DNA from: Treponema sp.
GTDB lineage: Bacteria; Spirochaetota; Spirochaetia; Treponematales; Breznakiellaceae
Assembly: GCA_031283905.1 (NCBI GenBank)
Contig: JAITAW010000257.1
Coordinates: 1-8,281 of the forward strand
Direction: 5' to 3'
DNA length: 8,281 nt
Part shown: piece by piece, positions 6,428-8,281 of the stretch
Layout: each line of letters begins with the position of its first letter
How positions within the stretch are numbered: the stretch's first letter is position 1
Notes under the pieces: generated by a model
What the model saw: only the letters and a program-made list of their open reading frames with translations
Database searches by the model: none
What the model was told of the DNA's origin: nothing
Translations under genes and position numbers: made by a program

Positions 6428-6478
6428 AAATCCCGCATAGATCATTTCTAACACCCCGCATAAGGAAAGTATGGGCAA

Positions 6479-6519
6479 TTCGATCCGAATAACGGCTTAA
6501 AGCCGTTATTCGGATCGAA
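6479..6519 (+). repeat. Perfect 41-base inverted repeat with one-base centre
   Basis: Two exact 20-base arms (6479-6498 and 6500-6519) flank a single A. As RNA this makes an 18-bp stem with a TTAAA loop. No T-run follows on either strand, so it is not a standard intrinsic terminator, though a strong stem could still block exonucleases or act with Rho. As DNA it could be a cruciform, a dimeric regulator site or a dispersed repeat. I saw no second copy in the window. Confidence 0.85.
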
Positions 6520-6650
6520 AATCGTAGTTTAGTTCTTATAGTTGTTTGCGTTTTGTTTTCTTCAAAAATTGTGGTCTCCAAATAAAAAATTGATATTCTT
6601 TTCAATTGCTCTCTTTTGGGATGTGAGATGTGCGTGGGAACGGCCATGAA

Positions 6651-6673
6651 CCGGTGGAGTTGACGTACACCGG
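6651..6673. promoter_or_regulatory. Possible operator: inverted repeat around the -35 box
   Basis: CCGGTG (6651-6656) and its exact inverted copy CACCGG (6668-6673) flank TTGACG, the -35 box of the phosphoesterase promoter. Arm centres are 17 bases apart, compatible with a dimeric regulator that would compete with RNA polymerase. No regulator gene is visible in the window. Confidence 0.4.
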
Positions 6674-6688
6674 GTTTCACGATATACT
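6660..6688 (+). promoter_or_regulatory. Strong sigma-70 type promoter for the phosphoesterase operon
   Basis: TTGACG (6660-6665), a 17-base spacer and TATACT (6683-6688) make the best promoter match in the window. Transcription would start near 6695, about 30 bases before the phosphoesterase ATG. Confidence 0.7.
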
Positions 6689-6725
6689 ATAACGCAATCT
6701 CTCATGTACACGGTCTTAGTTAAAG

Positions 6726-7385
6726 ATGAAGATACTTTGTATATCGGATCATTTGGATCCGCTTGTTTACACAGCCAGCATAAAAGAGCGGTTTAAAGAT
6801 GTTGACATTATCTTGAGCGCAGGTGACTTGCCGCAGGATTATCTTGATTTTGTCATTACATCCCTCAACAAGCCATTGCTTTCCGTCTACGGCAATCATG
6901 ATTTGGAAAATTTTTCGAGTCGGTGTGTACGCGATAGTTCTATGTTGTGGGAACGGGAAGAAAAAAAGTTGGGTTCGGGAGCGATTCATATCGGATCAAG
7001 AGTAAAAATTGAGCGTAAGCTCATTTTTGTCGGACTCGGCGGGTCCCGGCGGTACAACACGGGGGAGAATCAATACACCGACTGGCAGATGTTGATGGAG
7101 ATTTTCCGCCTTGTTCCGCGCCTCTTGTTCAATCGGCTTGTTTACGGACGTTTTGTCGATGTGTTGTTGACCCACGCGCCCCCACTCGGCATACACGACA
7201 AACCAGATCTTTGTCATAAAGGATTTAAGGCTTTTCTTTGGTTTATGAGGGCTTTTAAGCCAAAATACCTCATTCATGGTCATATTCATCTGTACGATTT
7301 ATCGGATATACGTGTTACCAAGTACCGCGATACGCAGATTATCAATGCGTATGGTCATTACATTATTGACACCAAACTCTTTTAA
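6726..7385 (+). CDS. Calcineurin-like metallophosphoesterase with variant metal site
   Basis: This is a 219-residue cytoplasmic protein of the calcineurin-like phosphoesterase superfamily, whose members hydrolyse phosphomono- or diesters with two metal ions. Motifs appear in order: D8 in CISDHLDP, GD at 33-34 in SAGDLPQ, GNHD at 56-59, H150 in LLTHAPP, and GHIH at 185-188. The first motif is unusual: the common D-x-H would put histidine at position 10, but here D8 is followed by H9, L10 and D11, so the first histidine ligand is missing or replaced. The conserved ends (CHKGFKAFLWFMRAFKPKYL, then NAYGHYIID) suggest a distinct subgroup. ATG 6726 fits the MKILCISD beginning, although only a weak TAAAG precedes it. 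The gene follows a strong promoter and lies 32 bases before the GNHR gene, probably its operon partner. Substrate is unknown; it could act on nucleotides, nucleic acid or protein. Confidence 0.9.
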   Translation: MKILCISDHLDPLVYTASIKERFKDVDIILSAGDLPQDYLDFVITSLNKPLLSVYGNHDLENFSSRCVRDSSMLWEREEKKLGSGAIHIGSRVKIERKLIFVGLGGSRRYNTGENQYTDWQMLMEIFRLVPRLLFNRLVYGRFVDVLLTHAPPLGIHDKPDLCHKGFKAFLWFMRAFKPKYLIHGHIHLYDLSDIRVTKYRDTQIINAYGHYIIDTKLF

Positions 7386-7417
7386 GGCAAAGACATAGGG
7401 AAAAAAGAAGGCGAAAG

Positions 7418-8281
7418 ATGAATTCAAACGATGCCATGCAGATTTTGCAGTCTGCTGAAGACTTTACCAAGGCGAAAAACAAAGCGTTACTCACTCGTAT
7501 TCAGCACTTCATGCATACGGATAAAGACAGGCTCCTTTCTTTTAACGATGTAAAAGAAATTCTTAAACCGAAAAATCAGTCTTATAAAGGAATGCAGATA
7601 GTGCCGGTTAAACTCATCGTGGGAAGCGAAGGCAGGTACCAGGATTTTAACCAATATTTCCTACCCAAATCGGAGTATATGCGTTCGCGCTGGGAACGGG
7701 TGGATCAGGCGCAGCTTAAAAACATCACGCTTCCGCCCATTCTGCTATACGAAATAGGGGGGGCGTACTTTGTCCGCGACGGGAATCACCGCGTGTCGGT
7801 TGCCAAGGCGCAAGGAGTGGAGGTCATTGACGCGGAGGTGATAAGCCTTTCCAGTGAAATCGCCATAAAGCCGAATCAGACTATCGATGATTTTCGGCGT
7901 ACTCTTGTTTTGTACGAAAAGAATCTTTTTTATGAAAAAACCTATTTCGGCAGATTGACGGATGACTACAGCCTTGATTTTACGCAAACCGGACGGTACG
8001 ATGTTATTTACAACCATATTCTGGTACATAAGTATTTTATTAATCAAGGCATTAAAAAAGAGATTTCATTTTCCGAAGCCCTGATTTCGTGGTACAAGAA
8101 CGTGTATAGCCCCATAGTGCGGATCATCAAAGAGGAATGGATAAAACCTGATTTTCCAGGATATACTGTAAGCGATCTTTACGTGTGGATTGTAAAGCAT
8201 TGGGATTTTCTCAAGAAGAAGTATGGGGTTCACTATTCGCTGTCCAAAGCGGCGAAGGCTTTCACTTTGAAGTACGGCGGC
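7418..8281 (+). CDS. ParB/sulfiredoxin-fold 'GNHR' protein, 3' end outside the window
   Basis: The frame starts at ATG 7418 after AGAAGG (7406-7411, 6 bases of spacing) and is open for 288 codons to the window end, so the C-terminus is missing. Residues 1-50 look helical (AEDFTKAKNKALLTRIQHF). About 58-145 resembles the ParB / sulfiredoxin nuclease-like fold: MQIVPVKLIVGSEGRYQDFN, RWERVDQAQ, LPPILLYEIGGAYFVRDG, then GNHRVSVAKAQG at 122-133 and VEVIDAEV. GNHR is the signature loop, close to the G-x-H-R/G-N-R-R motif of ParB-like proteins. The C-terminal part (about 190-288), with SDLYVWIVKHWDFLKKKYG, recalls the DUF4032-like helical region. Such proteins are often labelled ParB-like or transcriptional regulator without experimental support. 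No helix-turn-helix typical of true ParB is evident, so plasmid or chromosome partition is unlikely. Its partner phosphoesterase suggests a shared nucleotide or nucleic-acid role; this is inference. Confidence 0.85.
   Translation, partial: MNSNDAMQILQSAEDFTKAKNKALLTRIQHFMHTDKDRLLSFNDVKEILKPKNQSYKGMQIVPVKLIVGSEGRYQDFNQYFLPKSEYMRSRWERVDQAQLKNITLPPILLYEIGGAYFVRDGNHRVSVAKAQGVEVIDAEVISLSSEIAIKPNQTIDDFRRTLVLYEKNLFYEKTYFGRLTDDYSLDFTQTGRYDVIYNHILVHKYFINQGIKKEISFSEALISWYKNVYSPIVRIIKEEWIKPDFPGYTVSDLYVWIVKHWDFLKKKYGVHYSLSKAAKAFTLKYGG

Larger units (their letters stand above)
6286..6650. other. Non-coding region between the AAAP-repeat gene and the phosphoesterase operon
   Basis: No supported gene lies here. 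The frame 6179-6451 is open but overlaps the AAAP repeat in another frame and ends in about 50 codons of unconvincing sequence. The region holds two inverted repeats (6371-6427 and 6479-6519). From 6520 to 6600 the DNA is T-rich, with no recognisable motif. No canonical hairpin plus T-run terminator is visible for the upstream gene. Confidence 0.5.

Noticed and set aside
6350..6451. Frame ending in VFRKVDRLIDKSRIDHF, faintly like the N-terminus of IS1182-type transposases
   Set aside because: Only about 17 residues are suggestive, there is no ribosome site, and the same bases form the stem-loop at 6371-6427. No terminal repeats or further transposase sequence follow.
6179..6451. 90-codon + frame across the AAAP repeat (RPPL repeats)
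   Set aside because: It is the shifted frame of the 12-base tandem repeat, which is open in every forward frame; the signal peptide and Shine-Dalgarno support the other frame.
7745..8047. 100-codon minus-strand frame opposite the GNHR gene
   Set aside because: It lies wholly within a recognisable + strand coding region carrying the GNHR motif and lacks a convincing ribosome site.

Overview
The window looks like a piece of a spirochaete chromosome, most likely a Treponema of the termite-gut type. The clues are a phoH gene followed directly by a membrane HD phosphohydrolase, a large dCache chemoreceptor of treponemal style, and a metallophosphoesterase paired with a ParB-like 'GNHR' protein. 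Base composition is moderate and uneven: phoH and the HD gene look GC-richer, the chemoreceptor and intergenic regions AT-richer. The genus is an inference from protein style and gene order; no rRNA or other marker gene is present. Every supported gene is on the + strand.

Layout. Positions 1-746 hold no gene I can support: a GC-rich stretch to about 480, then an AT-richer leader with a candidate promoter and a strong Shine-Dalgarno sequence. Next come phoH (747-1730, TTG start) and, overlapping it by 23 bases, a seven- or eight-span membrane HDIG protein of the PgpH / 7TM-HD class (1708-3189). In many bacteria these two genes are followed by ybeY. Here they are followed by a 426-base AT-rich region with a good promoter, two hairpins and a candidate 13-codon leader peptide whose stop overlaps the start of a 720-residue methyl-accepting chemotaxis protein (3616-5778). 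An AT-rich palindrome with a T-run separates that gene from a small exported protein (5863-6285) ending in seven exact AAAP repeats and a lysine tail. A 440-base non-coding region follows, with a 13-bp imperfect hairpin, a perfect 41-bp inverted repeat and a strong promoter whose -35 box lies inside an inverted repeat. That promoter drives a calcineurin-like metallophosphoesterase (6726-7385) and, 32 bases on, a ParB/sulfiredoxin-fold 'GNHR' protein (7418 on) that runs off the window.

How the parts may work together. PhoH (RNA-linked ATPase) and the HD protein (probable cyclic-di-AMP phosphodiesterase) are a coupled core pair. The chemoreceptor is a self-contained sensory gene, and the exported repeat protein may be co-transcribed with it through a leaky terminator. 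The phosphoesterase and GNHR genes form a probable two-gene operon of unknown function. No mobile element, CRISPR array, tRNA or rRNA is visible. The points most worth checking are the atypical metal-site motif of the phosphoesterase and its pairing with the GNHR protein, the long leader of the chemoreceptor gene, and the two inverted repeats in 6371-6519.
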